From NCBI RefSeq assembly GCF_001590985.1, contig NZ_BCTX01000039.1, forward strand, positions 1-46,494: a stretch of 46,494 nt of DNA, given 5' to 3'. The notes under the pieces were generated by a model. It ran no database searches. It worked only from the letters and a program-made list of their open reading frames with translations, and was not told the origin of the DNA. This DNA comes from Novosphingobium naphthalenivorans NBRC 102051. GTDB taxonomy: Bacteria; Pseudomonadota; Alphaproteobacteria; Sphingomonadales; Sphingomonadaceae. A program made the position numbers and the translations under genes. Positions 30,225-39,413 of the stretch are shown one piece after another. Positions within the stretch are counted from its first letter, which is position 1. Every line of letters begins with the position of its first letter.

Positions 30225-30653
30225 TCAGCCGACGCTGATCTTCTTCTTCGCTTCCTGGGAAGTCTTGGGCAGCGTCAGCGTCAGGATACCGTCTTCGTAT
30301 TTCGCGGAGGCCTGATCGATCGCCACTTCGGCGGGCAGGGCCACGCTGCGCGAAATGGCGCCATAGTAGCGTTCCGAGTGGATCACCTTGTCGTTTTCCT
30401 CGTCGGCATCGTACTGCGACACTTCGGCGCTGATCGTCAGGACGTTGTTGTCGACCGAAATGTCGATGTCGTCCTTGCGGACACCGGGCATTTCCGCGTG
30501 AACGACGAGATTGTCGCCATTCTCTTTCACGTCGATCTTGATCTTGCCGGGGTTCGGCAAGGGATCGCCGTGCAAGGGCGCGATGGAATAGCCCAAGGGA
30601 AAATCGCGGAACAGGTCATCAAAAAGGCTGCGGCGAGCAGGATACTTGGCCAT
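30225..30653 (-). CDS. Hsp20 / alpha-crystallin family small heat shock protein
   Basis: A 142-residue ATP-independent holdase. The alpha-crystallin domain is visible from KIDVKENGDNLVVHAEMPGVRKDDIDISV to KYEDGILTLTLPK, including the conserved A-x-x-x-n-GvL-like motif ASAKYEDGILTLTLP, with a short N-terminal arm (ARRSLFDDLFRDF) and the C-terminal extension ending KKKISVG. The ATG at 30653 has GGAG 7 bases upstream, and a GTG two codons earlier is an alternative. I saw no ROSE-type thermometer with confidence. The gene stands alone, with a dispersed repeat just downstream. Confidence 0.95.
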   Translation of the reverse strand: MAKYPARRSLFDDLFRDFPLGYSIAPLHGDPLPNPGKIKIDVKENGDNLVVHAEMPGVRKDDIDISVDNNVLTISAEVSQYDADEENDKVIHSERYYGAISRSVALPAEVAIDQASAKYEDGILTLTLPKTSQEAKKKISVG

Positions 30654-30739
30654 CTTCACTCTCCATCCTCCGGTTGAAGACTCGGCCTGTTTACCACGCC
30701 CGGGCAGAACTGTCGTTGCTTCAGCGCAACCTGCCTACC

Positions 30740-31252
30740 CTAAAGCACTTTCGCGAAGAGGAACTCCTCGTCGCGTTGCTCGCCGACCATGAAATGGATG
30801 TCGGCCGCCTTCTCGAACCCATAGCGGTTGTAGAACTTCTGCGCGCCGGGATTGTCCGAATAGACCGAGAGCTGCACTTCATCGGCGCCGAACCGCGCGG
30901 CTTCCTCCAGCGCCCAGTCCATCAGCCGCGCGCCGATGCCCTGCCCGGTCGCCTCGGGATCGGTATAGAGCTGCTTGAGCTCGATCACCCGCTCCCCGCG
31001 CGCATGTTCGGGCCAGCCACAGGCCATGACCAGCTTGCAATAGCCCAGCAGCCTGCCATCCTGTTCGGCGAGCATCACCCGCATCTGCGGATCGGCGATC
31101 TCATTCGCGGCCTTCGCTTCGGTGTGCGATCCGGCGAGGAAATTCTCCAGATCCTCCGGCCGGTAGAGATGCCCGAATTTCACGATAAAACTGCGCTCGC
31201 CCAGTTCGGCAAGCGCGGCGGCATCGGCAGGGGTGGCCATGCGCAAATCCAT
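30740..31252 (-). CDS. GNAT family N-acetyltransferase
   Basis: A 170-residue GNAT acetyltransferase with the acetyl-CoA pyrophosphate loop ATGQGIGARLMDWAL and the later strand SVYSDNPGAQKFYNRYGFEKA, the family's typical motif B end. The ATG at 31252 shares its base with the stop of the preceding GNAT gene (TAATG), so the two are coupled. Substrate is unknown. It is the last gene of the long minus-strand operon that starts near 38300. Confidence 0.85.
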   Translation of the reverse strand: MDLRMATPADAAALAELGERSFIVKFGHLYRPEDLENFLAGSHTEAKAANEIADPQMRVMLAEQDGRLLGYCKLVMACGWPEHARGERVIELKQLYTDPEATGQGIGARLMDWALEEAARFGADEVQLSVYSDNPGAQKFYNRYGFEKAADIHFMVGEQRDEEFLFAKVL

Positions 31253-31722
31253 TACAACGCCTTCGTCATGCAGAGGGAAAAATCGTCCGACACATAGTCG
31301 CTGAACGGCGGGCATTCGGCGAAGCCATGGGCAAGATAGAGGTTCTGCGCATCCCGGAACGGCGCGGGCCGCCCGGTTTCGAGGCTGACGCGGGTATAGC
31401 CACGCGTGCGGGCTTCCTCCAGCAGGCGCAGCAGGATCGCCTTGCCCACCCCCTTGCCGCGATAGTCCGGCGCGGCGCGCATCGACTTCAGCTCGCCGTG
31501 CCCCTCTTCAAGATGCTTGATCGCGCCGCACCCGGCCAGCCTGTCGCCGTCCCACGCGGAGAAGAACAGCACGTCAGGCTGGCGCAACCGCTCGGCGGGC
31601 ATGGCATGGACGCTTTCAGGCGGCGACCACTGGTGCATCTCGTCGAGATGGAATTGCAGCAGGGCCAGCACCGGCTCGCCAGTCAGATCGTCGGGCACGA
31701 TCGTGAGATTTTCGATCATCAT
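31252..31722 (-). CDS. GNAT family N-acetyltransferase
   Basis: A 156-residue GNAT enzyme. The acetyl-CoA loop is DYRGKGVGKAILLRLLEEA, and the C-terminal motif (RVSLETGRPAPFRDAQNLYLAHGF) matches the family. The ATG at 31722 is 2 bases from the stop of the RDD gene, so it is probably co-transcribed with the MoxR operon. It is only distantly similar to its GNAT neighbour, which argues against a recent duplication. Substrate is unknown. Confidence 0.85.
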   Translation of the reverse strand: MMIENLTIVPDDLTGEPVLALLQFHLDEMHQWSPPESVHAMPAERLRQPDVLFFSAWDGDRLAGCGAIKHLEEGHGELKSMRAAPDYRGKGVGKAILLRLLEEARTRGYTRVSLETGRPAPFRDAQNLYLAHGFAECPPFSDYVSDDFSLCMTKAL

Positions 31723-31724
31723 GC

Positions 31725-32669
31725 TTACTCGGAAAACTTGTCGGCCTTGCGGCGGCCCATCCGCATGGCGCTTTCCAGCCGCGCCCGCAACTGGGTGTAG
31801 TAATCTTCGAGGAACGCCTTCTCGTCGTTCCAGCCGTCGTTGCGGCCGATTTTCCCGGCGATGGTCTGGTACACGGTCTCGATCGAGGCCGCGCGATCCT
31901 CGCGCAGCACGCGTTCGAGCGTCTGCAGTTCGAATTCGCCATAGACCGCCAGTTCGGTGTCCTCGAACTGATAGGTCCGGCGCGGCGCGGGCAGCATATC
32001 CTCGTCCCCCCGCGCCATGGGCCCGTTCCGGGGCGGACGCGCGACCGACATCGCCGCTTCCAGTTTCTGGCGCGGGCGTTCGAGCACCCAGGACCCCGCG
32101 ATCACGTCGCCCGTCCGCAGCCCGTCGCGGTTGAACAGGGGGAAGAGCATGAAGATCAGGAACCAGCCGGTCGCCGCCAGCCAGGCCCAACCGCTGTCGG
32201 CCCCGCCCGACATCAGGAACACGATCGGCAGGAACAGCTCGATATCGCGCAGCAGGTTGCGCGCGATGACCATGTCCGCCGTCAGCCGCCCGCCGTCGCG
32301 CGCGGCGATGCGAATGCCCATCAGCCGCTTGCCCGGCGTCGCGCCGCGCGGGCCCAGTTCGAAGAACAGGAAATAGGCGTTGCGGAACAGGAACATGATG
32401 ACGATCCACACGATCAGCAGGAACTGCAGCGCGTGTCCCGCCGCGCTTCCGCTGCGCATCGCCTGTCCCGCCGAAACCGCGCCGCCCGCGATCGAGAGCA
32501 GCGCGATGGTGGAGCCGAGCATGAGCACGAGGATGATCAGGAGATCGAGCACCAGCGCTCCGAACCGTGCGCCCCTGCCGGCCACGGCCACAGGCAGCGC
32601 GATGCCTTCCGGCGTCACCAGCGTACGATCCCGGCCCGACCGGCGCAGGCGCGTGGGCAGAGCGCTCAT
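31725..32669 (-). CDS. RDD family membrane protein
   Basis: A 314-residue protein. The RDD domain occupies about residues 28-195 with hydrophobic spans starting near GALVLDLLIILVLMLGSTIAL and FLLIVWIVIMFLFRNAYFLFF. It has the typical polar signature GPRGATPGKRLMGIRI and the ending RDGLRTGDVIAG. The C-terminal third (about 210-314) is soluble, acidic and helical, with no family I recognise. The start overlaps the DUF95 stop (ATGA). RDD proteins often sit next to SpoIIM/DUF95 and MoxR genes, consistent with a shared membrane role that is not characterised. Confidence 0.88.
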   Translation of the reverse strand: MSALPTRLRRSGRDRTLVTPEGIALPVAVAGRGARFGALVLDLLIILVLMLGSTIALLSIAGGAVSAGQAMRSGSAAGHALQFLLIVWIVIMFLFRNAYFLFFELGPRGATPGKRLMGIRIAARDGGRLTADMVIARNLLRDIELFLPIVFLMSGGADSGWAWLAATGWFLIFMLFPLFNRDGLRTGDVIAGSWVLERPRQKLEAAMSVARPPRNGPMARGDEDMLPAPRRTYQFEDTELAVYGEFELQTLERVLREDRAASIETVYQTIAGKIGRNDGWNDEKAFLEDYYTQLRARLESAMRMGRRKADKFSE

Positions 32670-33721
32670 GCGCGCGCGTCCCGGCGCTTCGCCCAGCGCG
32701 GCCCGGTATGCCCTCGAAACGCGAAGAAATAGGTGCTCCACAGCAGCAGCATGAACCCGCCGATGGCGAAGCGGCCGAACGTCTCGTTCACGAGCTGGCG
32801 CGCGAAGCCTTCGAGCAGCGCCGCCACCACCAGCATCAGCACCACCCCGGTCATCACCAGCGCGGCGCGCCGCCCGGCCTCGGCGGTGGCCTGCAGGATC
32901 GGGCGGTTGCCGGGAAAGGCGATTGCGCGGCCGATGTGCAGCCCCGCCGCCCCCGCCAGCAGGATCGCGAACAGCTCGGTCGTGCCATGCACTGCGATCC
33001 AGCCCGCGAAATCCACGGTCAGGCCCACCTGATGATAGACCCAGGCCATTGCCCCGAGCACGGCCAGATTGTGCACCAGCAGCAGCAGCGAGGGCACGCC
33101 GAACGCGAAACCCAGCGCGAAGGCGAGGATCGAGACTTGCGCATTGTTGCTGAACAGCTGTGCGGCGAAAATGCTCAGGCCGTCCTTCTGCTCCGGCGCG
33201 AACAGCGAATCGTGCAGCACCTTGGCACTGGCGCCCGGCACGCGGTCTCCCGCCATGCCCTTGCCGACCAGCGCGAAGTACCATTCGGGATCGTGGCTCA
33301 CCAGCAGCCAGCCGACAATAGTGCCTGCCACCATCACGGCCAGCGCAATCACGATGTCGAGCCAGATCGCCCGCACCGCCGCGCTCCAGCCGCCGCCGAG
33401 GAAACCGCGCAGCCATTCCGACAGCGACGAGCGCGGCCCGTAAACGACGAACCAGGCCCGCTGCACCAAGGCTTCCAGATAGCCCAGCGTCGCAGCATCG
33501 AGCGATGTCTCGCGCGCGATCGAAAGGCTGGAGGCCACAGTGCGGTAAAGCCCCGGCAGCGCCAGCAGATCCTCGTCGGAAATGCCGCGCAGACGGCCCT
33601 TTTCCATGCGGGTGACGATCGTCTCCAGCCGCTTCCAGTCGGCCTCGCGCTCCAGCCGGAAGCGGTCGGACCGCAAGGCCGCGGTCTCGATTGCGGAAGG
33701 GGTGGCAACAGCGGCGTTCAT
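32666..33721 (-). CDS. SpoIIM-like (DUF95) membrane protein
   Basis: A 351-residue protein of the stage II sporulation protein M-like family, which is widespread in non-sporulating bacteria. A basic N-terminal cytoplasmic helix region (about 1-90, ADWKRLETIVTRMEKGRLRG) is followed by about six hydrophobic segments (VIALAVMVAGTIVGWLL, ILAFALGFAFGVPSLLLLV, the LFAILLAGAAGLHIG region and others). It overlaps both neighbours by 4 bases (ATGA), so it belongs to the moxR operon. Function is unknown. Related proteins are linked to the cell envelope. Confidence 0.88.
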   Translation of the reverse strand: MNAAVATPSAIETAALRSDRFRLEREADWKRLETIVTRMEKGRLRGISDEDLLALPGLYRTVASSLSIARETSLDAATLGYLEALVQRAWFVVYGPRSSLSEWLRGFLGGGWSAAVRAIWLDIVIALAVMVAGTIVGWLLVSHDPEWYFALVGKGMAGDRVPGASAKVLHDSLFAPEQKDGLSIFAAQLFSNNAQVSILAFALGFAFGVPSLLLLVHNLAVLGAMAWVYHQVGLTVDFAGWIAVHGTTELFAILLAGAAGLHIGRAIAFPGNRPILQATAEAGRRAALVMTGVVLMLVVAALLEGFARQLVNETFGRFAIGGFMLLLWSTYFFAFRGHTGPRWAKRRDARA

Positions 33722-35046
33722 CCGATCGCTCCCGATCGCTTGATTGCAAGATAGGCGTCGAGCAGGCGTGTGCCGATCTTGTCGAAGGGCGCTTCGATCA
33801 CGTCGACGCCGAGCTGGCGCAGCCGCCCCGTCACCAGCGCGCGCTGGCGCAGCAGGAGATCGGCGGAGACGGCTTCGGACAGCACGTCGAGATCGTCCGG
33901 TGCGGCGGCGGACAGCGTTTCCAGCTCGTTGTCGGCCATGGTCACGAACAGCACGACATGGCGCTTCACCAGCCGGCCGATGCTTTCGATCATCAGATCG
34001 GCGCTGGTCAGGTCGGTGAAATCGGAAAAGACCACGATCAGCGAGCGGCGCTGCAACCGGCCTGCCAGCGTCGCCAGCGCCAGTGTGAAATTGGGCTCCT
34101 CGGCGCGGTATTCCAGCTCGGCGGCGGCGCGCTGCAAGCGGTGGAACTCGCCCGAGGCGGCCACGAAGGGCGTCGAGATTTCGGGCCGCGCGGCAAAGCC
34201 GAACAGCGACACCCGGTCCCCGCCCTTGAGCGCGACATAGGCCGTCGCCAGCGCCGCCGAGACCGCGCGGTCCATCCGCGGCATCCCCTCGACCGGCTCG
34301 CACATCGCCCGGCCGCAATCGAAGGCAAAGACGATCTGGTTGTTGCGCTCGGTCTCGTATTCCTTGGCAAAAAGGTGCGCGTGGCGGGCCGAAGCCTTCC
34401 AGTCGATGCGGCGCCGGTCCATGCCCGGCTGGTATTCGGCGAGCGATTCGAACTGCGTGCCCTCGCCCCGGATGCGGCGGGCAATCAGGCCGAACTGCGC
34501 ATCCTTGAGGAACGCCTGCAAGGCAGGCGAGCGGGTGGCGGCAAGGTTCGGCCAGACCCGCACTTGTTCATCGAGATCGCCCTGAAGCTGCCGCGCGCCG
34601 AGCCCGAGCGGACCGGTCCAGCGCAGCCAGGCCCGGCTTACCGGCCCGGTCCCCCGCCGCGAGGCGCTGAAGGGTCCTTCGCCGCGCCATTCGCGGTCTT
34701 GCGCGGACAGATCGAACAGCATCCGCCCGCCCGGCACCAGCCGCGGATCACATGCGAGCGCGGCCTGCATCGCCGAAGGACGCCCGCCGGCCAGCCGCAC
34801 TTGTGCCCCCATGACATGCTGCGCGCCGACTTCGACATCGCCGGGGACCAGAACCCGCAAGTCTTCCAGCCGCCCCGCCAGCAGCGCGTCGATAAGAATG
34901 AGCGCGAACACCGCGATCCCCGCCACCGGGGCAATCAGCCAGGCGTCCGGCCGCATCGCCCCGATCACCAGCGCAGCCGGCGCCGCCAGCGCCAGCAGCG
35001 CAGCCGCGCGAGCCGTGGGGACAATCGGGGCAAAGCGCAGGCTCAT
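33718..35046 (-). CDS. DUF58 domain protein
   Basis: A 442-residue protein with two N-terminal membrane spans (about 12-30 and 36-57) and a DUF58 domain carrying the hallmark YQPGMDRRRIDWKASAR. The following region (QIVFAFDCGRAMCE to RSLIVVFSDFTDL) looks like a von Willebrand A-like fold with a D-x-G-x-x-M metal site. DUF58 proteins accompany MoxR ATPases and may be their substrates. The ATG at 35046 has AGGT upstream. A dispersed palindrome lies between it and the moxR stop, the only large gap in the operon, so a separate mRNA end or processing site is possible there. Confidence 0.9.
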   Translation of the reverse strand: MSLRFAPIVPTARAAALLALAAPAALVIGAMRPDAWLIAPVAGIAVFALILIDALLAGRLEDLRVLVPGDVEVGAQHVMGAQVRLAGGRPSAMQAALACDPRLVPGGRMLFDLSAQDREWRGEGPFSASRRGTGPVSRAWLRWTGPLGLGARQLQGDLDEQVRVWPNLAATRSPALQAFLKDAQFGLIARRIRGEGTQFESLAEYQPGMDRRRIDWKASARHAHLFAKEYETERNNQIVFAFDCGRAMCEPVEGMPRMDRAVSAALATAYVALKGGDRVSLFGFAARPEISTPFVAASGEFHRLQRAAAELEYRAEEPNFTLALATLAGRLQRRSLIVVFSDFTDLTSADLMIESIGRLVKRHVVLFVTMADNELETLSAAAPDDLDVLSEAVSADLLLRQRALVTGRLRQLGVDVIEAPFDKIGTRLLDAYLAIKRSGAIG

Positions 35047-35096
35047 GCTACCTGCCCACCGCCCCTGCCGCACTGACCCGAACCCATAAGCCCGGC

Positions 35097-35195
35097 CTTC
35101 GTCATTGCGAGATGGCGAAGCCGTCGAAGCAATCCAGGGCCGCGCAAACCGCCCCTGGATTGCCGCGCGACCTGCGGTCGCTCGCAATGACGAAG
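35097..35195. repeat. Dispersed palindromic repeat, copy 2, inside the moxR operon
   Basis: Outer arms CTTCGTCATTGCGAG (35097-35111) and CTCGCAATGACGAAG (35181-35195), inner arms GCAATCCAGGG (35129-35139) and CCCTGGATTGC (35153-35163). It shares layout and arm sequence with the copy at 30049-30143. It lies between moxR and the DUF58 gene. Confidence 0.9.
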
Positions 35196-35258
35196 AACGA
35201 GTCGCACCTCACGCGCTTTGGCACTGTTCCGAACTCGCTCAAAAGAGATCATGCCAGC

Positions 35259-36278
35259 CTACCTCGGCGCCTCGGTCTGTTCGACCAGCTGCTCCACAAG
35301 CTGTTCGACCTGCTTGCCTTCGATCTCGGCCGCAGGGCTCAGCAGCAGGCGGTGGCGCAATACGCTGCCCGCCAGCGCCTTGACGTCGTCGGGCACGACA
35401 TAGTCGCGGCCATCGAGCGCGGCGCGCGCACGGGCGGCGCCTGCCAGCAGCACGGCGGCACGCGGGCTCGCCCCGTTCGACAAGTCCGGGCTTTCGCGCG
35501 TGGCGCGCACCAGCCGCACGATGTAGTCGGTCACGCTCTCAGCCAGCGTCACGCCCGCCACGGCGCGGGTCACAGCCTCCAGCTGCGCCGGGTTCGTCAC
35601 CGCCTCGATGCCGAGATCCGCCGGACGCGGCGCGCCGCGATTCTCGCCGTAGCGGGCGACAATGCGGCATTCCTCCTCAAGGCTGGGATAGCCGACCAGC
35701 AGCTTGAACAGGAAGCGGTCGAGCTGCGCTTCGGGCAGCGGATAGACGCCCTGGCTCTCGATCGGGTTCTGCGTCGCCACCACGGTGAAATGCGCAGGGA
35801 GCGGATGGGCGCTGCCGTCGAGCGTCACCCGGCGCTCCTGCATGGCTTCGAGCAGGGCCGCCTGCGTCTTGGGCGGGGTGCGGTTGATCTCGTCTGCCAA
35901 TAGCAGATCGCAGAAGATCGGGCCGCGCGTCAGCGTGAACTCACTGGTCTGGAAGTTGAACAGGTTGGAGCCGAGAATATCGCCCGGCATCAGGTCCGGG
36001 GTGAACTGGATGCGCCCGAAATCGAGCCCCAGCGTCGCGGCGAAGCACTGCGCGAGGAAAGTCTTGGCCGTACCCGGAGGCCCTTCGAGCAGCACATGCC
36101 CGCGCGCCATCAGCGCGATCAGCAAGTGATCGATGGTCTCGGCCTGGCCGACCACGGCCTTGGCGATCTGCCCCCGGATCGCATCGGCAAGGCCCGCCAC
36201 TTCGGACAGACTCACATCGGACGGGCCCACGCCGGACAGGCCCACTGCGGCAGGATGGGGGACTTCGGACTCGGTCAT
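35259..36278 (-). CDS. MoxR family AAA+ ATPase
   Basis: A 339-residue MoxR ATPase, a chaperone-like AAA+ protein thought to act on DUF58/vWA partners. Walker A is GPPGTAKT (66-73), Walker B is LLLADE (125-130), and the sensor region [24 protein letters not shown] is intact. The N-terminal 25 residues are a short Ser/Gly/Val-rich extension. The C terminus ends with a low-complexity [12 protein letters not shown] repeat. The start overlaps the DUF4350 stop by 4 bases. Together with DUF58, DUF95 and RDD genes it forms the conserved MoxR-type locus. Confidence 0.95.
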   Translation of the reverse strand: MTESEVPHPAAVGLSGVGPSDVSLSEVAGLADAIRGQIAKAVVGQAETIDHLLIALMARGHVLLEGPPGTAKTFLAQCFAATLGLDFGRIQFTPDLMPGDILGSNLFNFQTSEFTLTRGPIFCDLLLADEINRTPPKTQAALLEAMQERRVTLDGSAHPLPAHFTVVATQNPIESQGVYPLPEAQLDRFLFKLLVGYPSLEEECRIVARYGENRGAPRPADLGIEAVTNPAQLEAVTRAVAGVTLAESVTDYIVRLVRATRESPDLSNGASPRAAVLLAGAARARAALDGRDYVVPDDVKALAGSVLRHRLLLSPAAEIEGKQVEQLVEQLVEQTEAPR

Positions 36279-37600
36279 CGGATCAGCATCCTTTCGAGCG
36301 CGTGAAGATCGCGCGCGGCTTTCAGGAGATCATGCGGCCGCCGCGCCGCCTTCAGGCGTGCGGTGATCGCGGTAAAGGGTTCGGCATCGGGATGGCGCGA
36401 GGCCAGCGCCCGGTCGATGGCGTCGGCAGCCTGATCGGGATCGAGCGTGCGCGGCAGCGCCAGGGCCTGCACCAGCCGTTCACGCGCACGTTCGGCATAA
36501 GGCCCGGAGAGCAAGTGCAGGCGGCCGGACCGGCGCACCAGCCCGGCGGAATTGGCCACCAGCGCGCGCTTGCCGAAAGCGATGGCGCGGTCGGGCGCGA
36601 AGGGCGGGCCGAACCGCAGGAACGCCCGCCAGCCGGTGATAAGCGCGGCCATCAGCAGACACAGCGTCGCAGCCAGGAAGGGCGGCGTGAAGGCCAGCGT
36701 CAGCAGGTTGTCGGAACGGCCCAGGCCATTGAGCGTGAGGTCGAACAGCACCGGCCCGCCCTGCTCCACTTCCAGCGCCGGGATCAGCCGGTCCAGCAAT
36801 TGCGCGCTGCTGCGGCTGGCCATGCCGTAATTGTCGAGCAAGTCCGGCTCGAACACCACGACGAGCGGATAGAGATCCTCGTCCTCCACTTCGCTGTGCC
36901 TCTCGCCCTCAGCGAACCTTTCCAGCGCGGGGTAAGTTCCGCCATCATCAACCAGCGCGGCCAGGATCCGCCCGTCCTGCTCGGTGATCAGCGGCACCAG
37001 CCGCTTACCCTGCCCCCAGAGCAGGGCATCGCGATCGGGCAGCGTTCCGGACAGGCCCAGCCCGCGCCACCGCGCCGGCTGGCCATTGGCATCGACTTTA
37101 CCCAGATCCACCGTCACATCGTCGAGGAAGCCCTGCCAGTGCGGCGCCATCGTACCGCCGAGGCGCACCCAGCCCTTTTTCGCGTGCTTCTCCTGATCCT
37201 GCGTGGGCGGCGCGGAAATCCACTTGGGCGTCACCACCAGCGTCGGCCCCTGATAACGGCGCGCCGAGACGATCTTCTCGATGTCCTTGCCATCGGCCAA
37301 GGCGGGCGGGGTCAGCACCAGCAGGCCCGGTTCGGCCAGCGCCCCTTCGTTGCGCACCTTGCGCACGGCATAGCCGCGCCGCTCCAGATAGTCCGCCATC
37401 GCGGCATAGCCGGTCAGGCCCTTGCTGGCCGCGTGCGCCTCCCCGTCGTTGGCCGAACCCATGCCGGCGCCGGTGCCGATCATCCACAGCAGTGCCAGGA
37501 ACAGCGCACTGCCGATCAGCACGATCCCCAGCACCGCCCGGCGCGAGAACGGATTCGCCCCGACAGCGACTGAATCGGCCGTGATCGCCCCCCTGCTCAT
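36275..37600 (-). CDS. DUF4350 domain membrane protein
   Basis: A 441-residue protein with an N-terminal span (about 23-43), an extracytoplasmic DUF4350 domain beginning [19 protein letters not shown], and a second hydrophobic segment later ([23 protein letters not shown]). The C-terminal cytoplasmic part is helical. DUF4350 proteins regularly accompany MoxR and DUF4129, and their GATase/vWA-like fold suggests ligand binding, but the function is unknown. The ATG at 37600 lies 13 bases after the DUF4129 stop, and the ATG at 37615-37617 is in another frame. Confidence 0.85.
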   Translation of the reverse strand: MSRGAITADSVAVGANPFSRRAVLGIVLIGSALFLALLWMIGTGAGMGSANDGEAHAASKGLTGYAAMADYLERRGYAVRKVRNEGALAEPGLLVLTPPALADGKDIEKIVSARRYQGPTLVVTPKWISAPPTQDQEKHAKKGWVRLGGTMAPHWQGFLDDVTVDLGKVDANGQPARWRGLGLSGTLPDRDALLWGQGKRLVPLITEQDGRILAALVDDGGTYPALERFAEGERHSEVEDEDLYPLVVVFEPDLLDNYGMASRSSAQLLDRLIPALEVEQGGPVLFDLTLNGLGRSDNLLTLAFTPPFLAATLCLLMAALITGWRAFLRFGPPFAPDRAIAFGKRALVANSAGLVRRSGRLHLLSGPYAERARERLVQALALPRTLDPDQAADAIDRALASRHPDAEPFTAITARLKAARRPHDLLKAARDLHALERMLIR

Positions 37601-37613
37601 GTGCCCCCTCCGC

Positions 37614-38300
37614 TCATGGCGACAACGCGATCCGCGCGAAATCGGCATAGGCCGCACGCGCGGCGGCCCAGTCCTGCGCATCGAGATCACGCAAGGCGAA
37701 CAGGCTGCGTTCCACCCGCGCGGCAATCGCGGCAAAGGCGCTGCGCCCGGCTTCCGGCAGCGTCGGCAATACGGCGATCTCGCGCGCGGTGGAGGCCGGA
37801 AGCAACCAGTCGGGCCGGGCATCGCGGATCTGGCGAACGGAACGCTGGAGCAGCAGATGCACGGCCTCGCCAAACCGGCCTTCGCCCGCGAGCCGGTCCG
37901 CATCTTCCAGCAGGGCGATGGCTTCGGCCCGGGTCGGCGTCCAGTGCGCGGCCTCCTCTTCCTTGCCGCAGCGGCGCAGCCACTGTGCGATGGCCGGCCC
38001 CAGCAACCGCCAGAGCAGGAACGCTGCGAGCAGCACCGCCAGGCCGATCAGCACCCACTGGAACACCGGCCAGGACATGCCGAGGAACCGCCCGATGGGG
38101 CCGAACACCCATTCCAGGAAGCGGCCGAGCGCCTTGAGCCATTCGGGAACGTGAGGAACAACCGGCGCCTTGGCGGGTGGCAGGGGGGTGAACTGGATGT
38201 CCGCGCTATGGCGCACGGCGTCCCAGTCGCTCGCGGCCCGGCCGCTCGCCGCAGCGCCGGCCGCAGCCGCGTTTCCGATCTGACCCCCGGCCACCGTCAC
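37614..38300 (-). CDS. DUF4129 domain membrane protein
   Basis: A 228-residue protein. A Pro/Ala-rich N terminus (about 1-50) is followed by one or two hydrophobic spans (WPVFQWVLIGLAVLLAAFLLW) and a cytoplasmic DUF4129 domain (PF13559) that starts near RAEAIALLEDADRLAGEGRFGEAVHLLLQRS. The start is a GTG at 38300 with AGCAGG upstream. No better ATG is in frame. It is the first gene of the operon continuing through DUF4350 and moxR. In other bacteria DUF4129 is often fused or linked to a transglutaminase, which is absent here. Confidence 0.8.
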   Translation of the reverse strand: MTVAGGQIGNAAAAGAAASGRAASDWDAVRHSADIQFTPLPPAKAPVVPHVPEWLKALGRFLEWVFGPIGRFLGMSWPVFQWVLIGLAVLLAAFLLWRLLGPAIAQWLRRCGKEEEAAHWTPTRAEAIALLEDADRLAGEGRFGEAVHLLLQRSVRQIRDARPDWLLPASTAREIAVLPTLPEAGRSAFAAIAARVERSLFALRDLDAQDWAAARAAYADFARIALSP

Positions 38301-38388
38301 GCGGCCTGCTTCGCATGTGCCGCCAGCGCGCGCAAGCAGCTAACAGGATGAATCTCTTGTAACCCCGGCGCCCAAGCGCTGCCCGGCC

Positions 38389-39282
38389 TCAGCCCCGCGG
38401 ACGCGCCTGCCGGTACGTGCCGAGCGGGCGCACGTACTTGCAGTGGAACGCCAGTTCCTTGAGCGCCATGTCGATGCGCGGTTCGCCCGGCGCCCCTTCG
38501 ATATCGGCATAGAACGTGGTCGCGGCAAAGCTGGTGCCGGTCTGATAGCTTTCCAGCTTGGTCATGTTGACCCCGTTCGTCGCGAAGCCACCCAGCGCCT
38601 TGTAGAGCGCGGCCGGAATATTCAGCACTTCGAAGATGAACGTGGTCATCGTCGGCTGGCCTTCGAGCGTGAACGGGTCGAGCGGCTCGCGGGCCAGAAC
38701 CACGAAGCGCGTGGTATTGTCCGCCGCGTCCTCGACGTTCTCCTCGATCACCTTGAGGCCATAGAGCTCGGCCGCCAGCTTGGGCGCGATCGCGCAGGAG
38801 GCCAGATTGCCCTGCTCGCGCACCAGCGCCGCCGCGCCCGCCGTATCGGCATAGGCCATCGGCACGATCCCGCGCTCGCGCAGATAGTGGCGCGACTGGC
38901 CCAGCGCCTGCGGATGGCTGTAGGCGGCCTTGAACGGCCCGTCGCCCAGCGCCATCAGCGCGTGGTGAATCGGCATGAAATGCTCGCCGACGATCGACAG
39001 CCCGCTTTCCGGCAGCAGGAAATGGATATCGGCCACGCGCCCGTGCTGCGAATTCTCGATCGGGATGATCGCCCGGTCGGCGCGCCCTTCCTTCACCGCA
39101 TCGAGCGCATCCTCAAAGGAAAAGCACGGCAAAGGCAGGCAATCGGGCGCATATTCGAGCGCGGCCCGGTGCGAATTGCAGCCCGGCGCCCCCTGCAGCG
39201 CCATGGCGCGCGAGGGGTCTGCGGCGGCCGATTCGGCCATCCGGGCAACGAGTTCCAGTGCGGGTTTGGGATAGGCGTGCAT
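38389..39282 (-). CDS. pheA: Prephenate dehydratase
   Basis: A 297-residue monofunctional enzyme converting prephenate to phenylpyruvate in phenylalanine synthesis. The dehydratase domain (about 26-205) includes PIENSQHG (74-81), HPQALGQ and the catalytic TRF (191-193). A C-terminal ACT domain (about 211-290) would bind phenylalanine for feedback control; its motif is LESYQTG in place of the classical ESRP. No chorismate mutase domain is present. The start at 39282 (MHAYPKP) is taken because a longer frame upstream has no homology. It is divergent from the cytochrome c gene. Confidence 0.96.
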   Translation of the reverse strand: MHAYPKPALELVARMAESAAADPSRAMALQGAPGCNSHRAALEYAPDCLPLPCFSFEDALDAVKEGRADRAIIPIENSQHGRVADIHFLLPESGLSIVGEHFMPIHHALMALGDGPFKAAYSHPQALGQSRHYLRERGIVPMAYADTAGAAALVREQGNLASCAIAPKLAAELYGLKVIEENVEDAADNTTRFVVLAREPLDPFTLEGQPTMTTFIFEVLNIPAALYKALGGFATNGVNMTKLESYQTGTSFAATTFYADIEGAPGEPRIDMALKELAFHCKYVRPLGTYRQARPRG

Positions 39283-39327
39283 GACGCACGCGCGAGTAGG
39301 CCGGAATGACGTTATCCGCAATGGCTC

Positions 39328-39356
39328 TTGCACTTGCCCTTGCCCGACACTAGAGC
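39328..39356 (+). promoter_or_regulatory. Candidate promoter of the cytochrome c gene
   Basis: TTGCAC at 39328-39333 and TAGAGC at 39351-39356 are separated by 17 bases, about 57 bases before the start codon. The match to consensus is fair, not strong. Confidence 0.4.
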
Positions 39357-39413
39357 GCGTGCGATCCGAGTATCCGAGTAACGGTAAATCATTCACGCGC
39401 GGGGCATGCACGA

